From an uncultured bacterium (lineage in GTDB: Bacteria; Actinomycetota; Coriobacteriia; Coriobacteriales; Coriobacteriaceae), in contig CAJMMX010000047.1 of the NCBI GenBank assembly GCA_905214615.1, positions 1 through 20,187 of the forward strand: 20,187 nucleotides of DNA, read 5' to 3'. The translations under genes and the position numbers were made by a program. How positions within the stretch are numbered: position 1 is the first letter of the stretch; each line of letters starts with the position of its first letter. Shown here in pieces: positions 14,761-20,187 of the stretch. Under the pieces are notes generated by a model, which was given only the letters and a program-made list of their open reading frames with translations, had not been told where the DNA came from and did not search any database.

Positions 14761-14853
14761 TAGTCATTGGGGACGTTCTTAAACGACTAGTCAAACAAGA
14801 GCGTCCCCAACGACTACTCATTTAAGTACGTCCCCAATGAGCGCCCCCAATGA
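14761..14853. repeat. TGGGGACG/CGTCCCCA repeat cluster, copy 1
   Basis: TTGGGGACG (14767-14775) pairs with CGTCCCCAA (14802-14810) around GACTAGTC, itself a palindrome. Further half units, CGTCCCCAATGAG and CGCCCCCAATGAG, follow to 14853. The first 57 bases are repeated with few changes at 20131-20187, again next to the structured 167-base element. Confidence 0.8.
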
Positions 14854-14871
14854 GTGTGCAGCCAAGGTGAT

Positions 14872-15038
14872 GCCGTTGTTTTGGCAACGACAGCGAAAAC
14901 CCGCCAGAGCGAGCAAGGTGCCTTGAAACAAGGCGGCATTGACCTTTTGGTCATGCCGCCGCAGTTGAAAGGCAGATTGCCGCTCTGGCGGGTTTGCAGC
15001 GTCGAGCCGTTACGCGGGTTGGTAAACCCGCGTAACTA
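14872..15038 (-). repeat. Structured 167-base gene-end element, copy 1
   Basis: Read on the minus strand, it begins with the TAG stop of the DAHP synthase gene. Hairpin 1 is GTTACGCGGGTT/AACCCGCGTAAC (15009-15036). A closing stem of 15 pairs, AAACCCGCCAGAGCG with CGCTCTGGCGGGTTT (plus-strand arms 14897-14911 and 14981-14995), encloses an inner hairpin GGCGGCAT/ATGCCGCC (14932-14939, 14953-14960) with AAAA loop, and CCTTGTTTCAAGG. It is about 92 percent identical to 19954-20120 by hand alignment. The closing stem is followed by TTTTC, so termination is one possible role. Confidence 0.9.
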
Positions 15039-16067
15039 AACCCGCTCCGCGATCTCGTGAATGAGGTAGTCGGTCTTTTCCCAGCCCAGGCACGGATCGG
15101 TGATCGACTTGCCAAAGACGCCGCCGTCGACCGGCTGGTTGCCGTCCTCAAGGTAGGACTCGATCATAAAGCCCTTGACCAGCCTGGAGATAGCTTCGTT
15201 GCGGCGGCAGCTGTCGAGCACCTCCTTGCAAATGCGATACTGCTCCAGCGGACGCTTGCCCGAGTTGTCGTGGTTGCAGTCGATGACCGCTGCCGGATTG
15301 GCATAGCCGGCGTGCTCGGTATAGCGCTCGGCCAGGCGCTCGAGGTGCTCGTAGTGGTAGTTGGGGTAGGTGCGGCCGTCGAGGCCAATGTAGCCGCGCA
15401 TGACGGCGTGCGCGAGCGGATTGCCGTCGCACTCGACCTCCCAGTTGCGGAAGATGAAGCTCTGGTGCGCCTGCGCAGCGTAAATGGAGTTGAGCATAAC
15501 GGTGGTAGAGCCGGCAGTGGGATTCTTCATGCCCACAGGCACCGAAATGCCACTCGACACCAGACGGTGTTCCTGGTTCTCGACCGAGCGCGCGCCCACG
15601 GCGACATAGCTCAGCAGGTCGACGAGGTACTGGTAGTTGGACGGGTAGAGCATCTCGTCGGCAGTGAAAAAGCCGGTCTCCTCGATGACGCGCAGGTGCA
15701 TGTGGCGAATGGCCTTGACGCCCTCGAGCAGGTCATCGGGTGCCTCGGGGTCGGGATTGTGCAGTAGGCCCTTGTAGCCAGTGCCCTTGGTGCGCGGCTT
15801 GTTGGTGTAGACACGCGGAATGATGATGAGCTTATCCTTGACCTCCTCGGCGGTCTTGGCCAGGCGGTTCATGTACTCGAGGACCGAATCCTCGCGGTCG
15901 GCAGAGCACGGGCCGATGATGAGCACCTTACGTGCGTCCTCGCCGGTAAAGACCTTGGCGACTTCGGCATCGAATGCCTGCTTCTTGGCGGTAAGCTCGG
16001 CGGAGAGCGGCATTTCCTCGCGGATCTCCATGGGGATCGGCAACCTGCGTTTGAATTCCATGGCCAT
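15036..16067 (-). CDS. Class I 3-deoxy-7-phosphoheptulonate (DAHP) synthase, AroF/G/H type
   Basis: Condenses phosphoenolpyruvate and erythrose 4-phosphate, the first step of the shikimate pathway. The 343-residue protein matches the AroF/G/H family in length and order of motifs: GPCS at 52-55, PRVYTNKPRTKGTGYKG at 84-100, GARSVENQEHR near 158-168, PVGMKNPTAGS near 177-187 with Lys181, DCNHDNSGK near 263-271, and IESYLEDGNQ near 302-311. The N-terminal extension of about 45 residues, where feedback inhibitors bind in this family, is present. Which aromatic amino acid inhibits it cannot be told, so no isozyme letter is given. The start at 16067 follows GAGGAGG by six bases. Its stop codon is the first base triplet of the structured 167-base element. 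Confidence 0.95.
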   Translation of the reverse strand: MAMEFKRRLPIPMEIREEMPLSAELTAKKQAFDAEVAKVFTGEDARKVLIIGPCSADREDSVLEYMNRLAKTAEEVKDKLIIIPRVYTNKPRTKGTGYKGLLHNPDPEAPDDLLEGVKAIRHMHLRVIEETGFFTADEMLYPSNYQYLVDLLSYVAVGARSVENQEHRLVSSGISVPVGMKNPTAGSTTVMLNSIYAAQAHQSFIFRNWEVECDGNPLAHAVMRGYIGLDGRTYPNYHYEHLERLAERYTEHAGYANPAAVIDCNHDNSGKRPLEQYRICKEVLDSCRRNEAISRLVKGFMIESYLEDGNQPVDGGVFGKSITDPCLGWEKTDYLIHEIAERV

Positions 16068-16165
16068 ACGGGGCCTCCTCAATCAATTGATGGCATCGAG
16101 AACATTGTCGAATGCTCGGCATTATCCGCTGTCGCACGCTAAAGTGCAACCCCTCGCCGCCCCGA

Positions 16166-16213
16166 AACCTACCAAATAGGGACAGGTTTATTTTGGTAGG
16201 TTTTATCTGGGGA
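16166..16213. repeat. Dispersed gene-end repeat, copy C
   Basis: On the plus strand AACCTACCAAA (16166-16176) and TTTGGTAGGTT (16192-16202) form a perfect 11-pair stem around the GGGACAGG core, followed by TTATCTGGGG. This is the most complete copy. It lies about 100 bases upstream of the DAHP synthase start and not at a gene end. Confidence 0.8.
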
Positions 16214-16285
16214 AACGCCGGCGGATGCCGGGAGGGAGTGGCGCTACGCGGGGCCCTATGGCTGTTGTCGGTTCCCCGGGAAACA

Positions 16286-16523
16286 CCCTGTGGGCAAAAA
16301 ATGGCAAATATGAGTACTGTTGCTATCGTAGTGTCATATTGCCGGCATAAGATAATAGACATAACAGAAAATATGTTCATTAACCTTAACACATATAAGC
16401 CCGCTATAGAACTATTTGAGTAATTTAGGGGCGCTTGCAAGCCGTGCGGGCAGCATATGGGGCTGTTTTGGCTGTTACTAAAAAGGTAACAGTACTCATA
16501 TTTGCCATTTTTTGCCCAGAGGG
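16286..16523. repeat. 238-base element with 38-base terminal inverted repeats
   Basis: The arms 16286-16323 and 16486-16523 are inverted copies matching at 36 of 38 positions. The core includes GGGCAAAAAATGGCAAATAT and GAGTACTGTT. The 162-base interior is clearly AT-rich for this genome and contains a second hairpin CTGTTAC/GTAACAG (16472-16492). Both arms, read inward, start a frame MANMSTV: 41 residues from 16301 on the plus strand and 27 residues from 16510 on the minus strand. No ribosome binding site precedes either, so I do not call them genes. Confidence 0.8.
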
Positions 16524-16661
16524 TATCGCAAGGGGGTTGGACAAAGCATCGATCGCCGCCAATTTCTCGATTGGCTGGTTGGGCGGCAATGAAGTTGCGG
16601 CGTAATGGGAAGCGTTTCGCGGCCTTTTGGCTAAAACGGCCCCTTTTCCGCCGCGACTCCT
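16524..16661. other. Gene-free spacer
   Basis: Part of the 718-base gap between the DegV and DAHP synthase genes. It contains CCAAT/ATTGG within GCCGCC/GGCGGC (about 16555-16588) and a GGCC-flanked hairpin near 16620-16640. No gene or known RNA is visible. Confidence 0.4.
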
Positions 16662-16702
16662 AAAAAGACGCCGGCGCGCCTTGAGTTGCGGCGCGTCGGC
16701 GT
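16662..16702 (-). terminator. Rho-independent terminator, minus strand (DegV gene)
   Basis: On the minus strand ACGCCGACGCGCC (16702-16690) pairs with GGCGCGCCGGCGT (16680-16668) in 13 pairs including one G-U, followed by CTTTTT (16667-16662). It lies about 85 bases after the stop of the DegV-family gene. Confidence 0.85.
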
Positions 16703-16757
16703 GATGGCTTTGTTGTGGCTGGGTGTACTTCGGTTGTTCGACGGCTTTGGCATGTCC

Positions 16758-16799
16758 GATCTTGCCAGGCAAGCTAAACCTGTCCCTAATTGGCAGGTT
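16758..16799 (-). repeat. Dispersed gene-end repeat, divergent copy B
   Basis: The minus strand reads AACCTGCCAATTAGGGACAG followed by GTTTA, then diverges into CTTGCCTGGCAAG, a small perfect hairpin. The repeat overlaps the coding end of the DegV gene: its last codons (Q-P-A-N and the TAG stop) lie inside the repeat. Confidence 0.7.
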
Positions 16800-17646
16800 G
16801 GTAGCGGGGGCAGTAGCTGATGGCGATGGCATCGACGCCCACGTGGGTGGCGATGGTGCAGCCGATGGGGCCGGTGCCGGCGTCCACGTAGTCCTGGCCT
16901 GCGAGCGCTTGACTGACGAGCTCCTGCTCCTCGGCGGCGCCGGTCGTGAGCACGCGCACGCTGGAGCCCGGATGCTCGGCCAAAAATGCGAGGCAATCGG
17001 CCATGGTGTTGGCGACGATGCGCTTGGCGCCGCGGCCCTTTTTGATGGCCTTGATCTCGCCCGATTTCCACTCCGGCGAAACGGCCAGGCGAATGTTGAG
17101 CATCTGCGTGAGCTGGCCGGCGAGCTTGGGTGCGCGGCCGTTCTTAACGAGGTTCTCGAGCGTGCGGGGAATCAGCAGCAGGTGGGCGTCGGGCAGCGTC
17201 GCGCGGATCTGCGCCTCGGTCTCGTTCAGGCTGCGGCCGTCCTCGCGCATGGCCAGTGCGTACTCCACCAGTAGGCCCTCGGCACCCGAGCCGGTGCGCG
17301 AGTCGATGCAGCGCACGTCGAGCTCGTGCGTTTCGGCCGTCAGGCTGGCGTTGGCATAGCAGGCGGACCACTCGCTGCACAGCGAGATAAAGATGGCGCT
17401 GTCGTGGCCGTCGGCGAGCACGCGATCAAAGAGCGCCTTGAACTCGCCGGCGCTCGGCTGCGAAGTGTGCGGCAGCTGCTCGGAGCCGGCCATGCGCGCG
17501 ACGTACTCCTGGGCGGTAATTTGCACCTGGTCGAGCAGGTCCTCGCCCTCGATAATCACATGCAGCGGGATCACGTAAATGCCGAGCTCTTGGGCGCGGG
17601 CGGGGGAGATGTCCGACGTGGAGTCGGTTATGATGGCAAAAGACAT
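16786..17646 (-). CDS. DegV-family fatty-acid-binding protein
   Basis: A 286-residue protein of usual DegV length. The N-terminal FAIITDSTSDISP, the TSQPSAGEF block near 62-70, LENLVKNGRAPK near the middle and GPIGCTIATHVGVDAI near the C-terminus are the family's hallmarks. Family members bind a fatty acid in the groove between two domains and, in Firmicutes, act as FakB subunits delivering fatty acids to the FakA kinase; whether this one does so is inference. The start at 17646 follows AAAGGTG; the upstream in-frame start at 17703 adds a basic, non-homologous stretch. The SLCSEWSACYANA block replaces the commoner SGTYQSA. The C-terminus ends inside a dispersed repeat. It is divergent from the HAD gene. 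Confidence 0.92.
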   Translation of the reverse strand: MSFAIITDSTSDISPARAQELGIYVIPLHVIIEGEDLLDQVQITAQEYVARMAGSEQLPHTSQPSAGEFKALFDRVLADGHDSAIFISLCSEWSACYANASLTAETHELDVRCIDSRTGSGAEGLLVEYALAMREDGRSLNETEAQIRATLPDAHLLLIPRTLENLVKNGRAPKLAGQLTQMLNIRLAVSPEWKSGEIKAIKKGRGAKRIVANTMADCLAFLAEHPGSSVRVLTTGAAEEQELVSQALAGQDYVDAGTGPIGCTIATHVGVDAIAISYCPRYQPAN

Positions 17647-17732
17647 AATTGCACCTTTCGTTGGGGCGCCTGCGCGCCGCCTTCTGAGAGCAAAGTGCGA
17701 CAAGTATAGTTGAGTCGTTCCACATTACTAGG

Positions 17733-17761
17733 TTCAATTGTTGAATAGTCAACAGTTTGAA
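17733..17761. promoter_or_regulatory. Palindromic operator candidate between DegV and HAD genes
   Basis: TGTTGAATAGTCAACA at 17739-17754 is a perfect inverted repeat with a four-base spacer, flanked by TTCAA (17733-17737) and TTGAA (17757-17761). On the minus strand it overlaps TTGACT, and TAGTAA lies 16 bases further on, a plausible promoter for the DegV gene. The 150-base gap holds no gene. Confidence 0.5.
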
Positions 17762-17796
17762 GTGTCGGTGTGGAAATCGTCAACTGGGGAAGAGGA

Positions 17797-18465
17797 ATGC
17801 CGATGGAGGCGCTGGAGATATGCAAGCGGCCGGTCGTGCTGTTCGATTTTGACGGCACGGTGGCCGATACGGGCCGGGCGGTGATGACCTCGACGCGCAA
17901 GACGCTGGCTGCGCGCGGGTTTTCGGAGGCGCAGATGGGTGACCTGCGCTGCATGATCGGGCCGCCCCTGTGGAAGAGCTTTCACGACTTTTACGGCTTT
18001 ACGCGCGAGGAGTCGCTTGTGGTGGCCGACGAGTACCGCGCTTTTTTTGATGAGCTGGGACCGGAGGAGTATCCCGTGTTCGCTGGGGTCCCCGAGTTGC
18101 TGGATGGGTTGGCCGCCCGGGGCAAGCGTATGGCCGTGGCGACGTCGCGCATGGAGGCAAAGTGCATCGACATGGTACGTGAGCTCGGGCTTTCTCAGTT
18201 TGAAGCGGTGGTTGGCATGAATCCGCCTCAGGGACGCGAGACCAAGGCCGATTCGGTCCGCGACGCCCTGGCGGCGCTTGGCGCGACTGCCGACGAGGCC
18301 GTGATGATCGGCGATCGCTTTAACGACGTCGAGGGCGCGCACGCGATGAGCGTGCCGTGCATTGGTATCTATTCGGGCGCGGCGGCGCCGGGCGAGCACG
18401 AGGCGGCGGGTGCCGATGCAGTGGTGCACTCGGTGGCCGAGCTTGCTAAACTTTTCGCTATATAA
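17797..18465 (+). CDS. HAD-superfamily hydrolase (phosphoglycolate phosphatase-like)
   Basis: A 222-residue phosphatase of the HAD subfamily IA. Motif I is VVLFDFDGTVADTG near 13-26 with nucleophile Asp17 and acid/base Asp19, motif II is MAVATS, motif III lysine lies in ETKADSV, and motif IV is VMIGDRFNDVEGA. The helical cap sits between motifs I and II and contains MIGPPLWKSF, typical of Gph/PpaX-like proteins. The physiological substrate is unknown. GGGGAAGAGGA lies directly upstream; both ATG 17797 and ATG 17803 are possible starts, and ATG 17803 gives six-base spacing from AGAGGA. The next gene begins 54 bases after the stop, in the same direction. Confidence 0.88.
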   Translation: MPMEALEICKRPVVLFDFDGTVADTGRAVMTSTRKTLAARGFSEAQMGDLRCMIGPPLWKSFHDFYGFTREESLVVADEYRAFFDELGPEEYPVFAGVPELLDGLAARGKRMAVATSRMEAKCIDMVRELGLSQFEAVVGMNPPQGRETKADSVRDALAALGATADEAVMIGDRFNDVEGAHAMSVPCIGIYSGAAAPGEHEAAGADAVVHSVAELAKLFAI

Positions 18466-18480
18466 GTATGTGATGTGAGG

Positions 18481-18496
18481 GACGGGCGTACCCGTC
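18481..18496 (+). other. Short hairpin GACGGG/CCCGTC between HAD and PepV-like genes
   Basis: A perfect six-pair stem with CGTA loop, without a T-run, 11 bases before the AAGGAGG ribosome binding site of the following gene. It may tune translation of the PepV-like gene. Confidence 0.4.
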
Positions 18497-18519
18497 GCTC
18501 ATTGGTAAGGAGGTCGTCC

Positions 18520-19956
18520 ATGAATCAGGTGGAGCAGAGCGTTAGCGAGTATGTTGACGAGGTCTGGGAAGATGTCGTCGCCGATATCGAACAACTGGTG
18601 AGCTATCCGTCCGTGGCCGTTGCTGCCAATGCAGAGCCCGGTGCGCCGTTTGGCCGCCCGGTCCGTGATGCGCTCGATTGCGCGCTCGGCATTGCGCAAA
18701 AGCTCGGCTACCAGACGAGCGACGACGAGGGCTATGTGGGCATTGCCGATATCCCGGGTCGCGGCGACAAGCAGCTCGCGACCATCTGCCACGTAGACGT
18801 GGTGCCCGCCGGCCCCGGCTGGAACACCGACCCGTTTGCGATGGAGCGCCGCGAGGGCTGGCTGCTCGGCCGTGGCGTGATCGACGACAAGGGCCCGGCG
18901 GTGTTGTCGCTTTATGCCGGCGCGTACCTGCTCAAGTACGGCATTGTGCCGCGCTATACCTTCCGCGCGCTGCTGGGCTGCGATGAGGAAGTGAGCATGT
19001 CCGACGTTCACCATTATCTGGAGAACCACGCAGACCCCGACTTTTTGTTTACGCCCGATGCCGAGTTCCCGGTCTGCAATGCCGAGAAGGGCCAGTTTGG
19101 GACGACATTTGTGAGCTCCAAGATCGACGGCGGGCGCATTGTGTCCTGGAGCGGTGTCGAGGCGAGCAACGCTATTCCGTCGCAGTCTATCTGCGAGCTT
19201 GCGATTGCCGCCGATGAGCTGCCGGCGCCGGTCGAGAACGCCGACCGCCTGGAGATCACGACGCTCGATAGCGGGCATGCGCAGATTTTCGCCCACGGTA
19301 TTGGCGGCCACGCTTCGATGCCTGAGGGCACCATCAACGCCGTCGGCCTGATCGTGGCGTATCTGCGCGAGGCTGAGGACGCGTTTGGTGCACGCGATGA
19401 GCGCCTGCTGACGCCTGCCGAGCACGAGTTTGTCAAGTTTTTGGCCTTTGTGCATGCGGACGCCTATGGCCGCGGCCTGGGTATCGACGCGACGAGCCCG
19501 GCGTTTGGCCCGCTTACCTGCAACGCTGGCGTCATTCGCGTGGCGGATGGCCACATTGAGCAGGTCATCGACGTGCGCTTCCCCGATAGCACCAGTGCCG
19601 ATACCATCTGCGAGCAGCTCGAGCCGCTCGTGGGCCGCTTTGGTGTGACGTATCGCGTGGGTCGTGCCAAGGTGCCGTTCTCAGTTTCGGCCGACGATCC
19701 GGCCGTGAAGGCGCTTATTGATACCTATAACGAGTTTACGGGCAAGCATGCTGAGCCCTTCGCCATGGGCGGTGGCACGTACGCGCGCAACTTTGCCCGC
19801 GCCGTGTCGTTTGGCCCCGAGGAGACCGGTCTTGAGCTGCCCGCGTGGGGCGGCCAGATGCACGGCCCCAACGAGTGCGCCAGCGAGGAACAGCTCAAGC
19901 AGGCGCTCAAGATCTACATCGTGGCAATCCTGCGCCTCAACGAACTCGAACTATAG
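18520..19956 (+). CDS. pepV: PepV-like M20 family metallopeptidase (dipeptidase)
   Basis: A 478-residue cytosolic zinc peptidase of the M20 family, close in size to PepV dipeptidases. Metal and active-site residues are visible: HVDVVP with His91 and Asp93, GRGVIDDKGP with the bridging Asp near 122-123, DEEVSM with the catalytic Glu pair 156-157, TPDAEFPV with Asp180, and the C-terminal MHGPNE histidine. The lid domain contains GIGGHASMPEGT. The likely role is cleavage of dipeptides taken up from the gut; exact specificity is not certain. The start at 18520 follows AAGGAGG (18507-18513); the open frame begins at 18475 but has no better site. The gene ends in TAG, which is also the first triplet of the second structured element. 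Confidence 0.9.
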   Translation: MNQVEQSVSEYVDEVWEDVVADIEQLVSYPSVAVAANAEPGAPFGRPVRDALDCALGIAQKLGYQTSDDEGYVGIADIPGRGDKQLATICHVDVVPAGPGWNTDPFAMERREGWLLGRGVIDDKGPAVLSLYAGAYLLKYGIVPRYTFRALLGCDEEVSMSDVHHYLENHADPDFLFTPDAEFPVCNAEKGQFGTTFVSSKIDGGRIVSWSGVEASNAIPSQSICELAIAADELPAPVENADRLEITTLDSGHAQIFAHGIGGHASMPEGTINAVGLIVAYLREAEDAFGARDERLLTPAEHEFVKFLAFVHADAYGRGLGIDATSPAFGPLTCNAGVIRVADGHIEQVIDVRFPDSTSADTICEQLEPLVGRFGVTYRVGRAKVPFSVSADDPAVKALIDTYNEFTGKHAEPFAMGGGTYARNFARAVSFGPEETGLELPAWGGQMHGPNECASEEQLKQALKIYIVAILRLNELEL

Positions 19957-20120
19957 TTACGCGGTTTTACCAAACCGCGTAACCAGTCGACGCTGCAAGC
20001 CCGCCAGAGCGGCAATCTGCCTTTCAACTTCGGTGGCATGATCAAAAGATCAATGCCACCTTGTTTCAAGGCACCTTGCTCGCTCTGGCGGGCTTTCGCT
20101 GTCGTTGCCAAAACATCGGC
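19954..20120 (+). repeat. Structured 167-base gene-end element, copy 2
   Basis: Starts with the TAG stop of the PepV-like gene. Hairpin 1 is GTTACGCGGTTT/AAACCGCGTAAC (19956-19967, 19972-19983). The closing stem AAGCCCGCCAGAGCG (19997-20011) pairs perfectly with 20081-20095. The inner hairpin is GGTGGCAT/ATGCCACC (20032-20039, 20053-20060) extended by GATC/GATC around AAAA. It has the same length as copy 1 and the same order of stems, with paired base changes. Confidence 0.9.
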
Positions 20121-20130
20121 GTTGCTGGGG

Positions 20131-20187
20131 TAGTCGTTGGGGACGTTCTTAAATGACTAGTCAAACAAGACTGTCTCCAATGACTAC
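20131..20187. repeat. TGGGGACG repeat cluster, copy 2 (cut by window end)
   Basis: Matches 14761-14818 with few differences, including TTGGGGACGTTCTTAAA, the GACTAGTC palindrome and CAAACAAGA. It lies 11 bases beyond the structured element, as copy 1 lies next to the other structured element. It continues past the window end. Confidence 0.8.

Noticed and set aside
16112..16423. 103-residue plus-strand frame in the DAHP synthase-DegV gap
   Set aside because: It runs through a dispersed repeat and one arm of the inverted-repeat element, without a ribosome binding site or protein-like character.
18499..19554. 351-residue minus-strand frame opposite the PepV-like gene
   Set aside because: It is a mirror frame of a well-supported M20 peptidase, arginine- and alanine-rich, with no motif.

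Overview
The window looks like chromosome of a high-G+C gut actinobacterium of the Coriobacteriia, most likely Collinsella or a close relative. That placement is an inference from codon use, the agmatine-deiminase gene set, the membrane-bound LuxR regulators and the style of the intergenic repeats; there is no rRNA or other marker gene here to prove it.

Left half (about 1-12200): an agmatine-use cluster and a second catabolic or detoxifying unit, both tied to a special type of regulator. A membrane-embedded LuxR protein (minus strand) is divergent from ptcA (putrescine carbamoyltransferase), followed by aguD (agmatine/putrescine antiporter) and aguA (agmatine deiminase), and a strong terminator. 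A second antiporter paralogue follows behind a long structured leader. Next come a small minus-strand hypothetical gene, a second membrane LuxR regulator, a YtcJ-like amidohydrolase and a MATE efflux pump. Agmatine is imported in exchange for putrescine, AguA makes N-carbamoylputrescine, and PtcA splits this with phosphate into putrescine and carbamoyl phosphate. The carbamate kinase that would harvest ATP is not in the window. The promoter regions of ptcA and of the amidohydrolase share an exact 15-base box in opposite orientation, which suggests one regulon.

Middle (12200-14000): a DUF4143 AAA ATPase preceded by four tandem 23-24 base repeats and closed by a perfect terminator, then a palindromic MITE-like element.

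Right half (14000-20187): housekeeping genes. On the minus strand are a GNAT acetyltransferase, a class I DAHP synthase (shikimate pathway entry) and a DegV-type fatty-acid-binding protein. On the plus strand are a HAD phosphatase and a PepV-like M20 dipeptidase.

The most notable non-coding signal is a 167-base element found twice, starting exactly at the stop codon of the DAHP synthase gene and of the PepV-like gene. It folds into the same hairpins in both copies, with four compensatory base-pair changes. A second repeat family, with the core GGGACAGGTTTA, also sits at gene 3' ends. Together with two other inverted-repeat elements, these make the intergenic regions unusually rich in structure.
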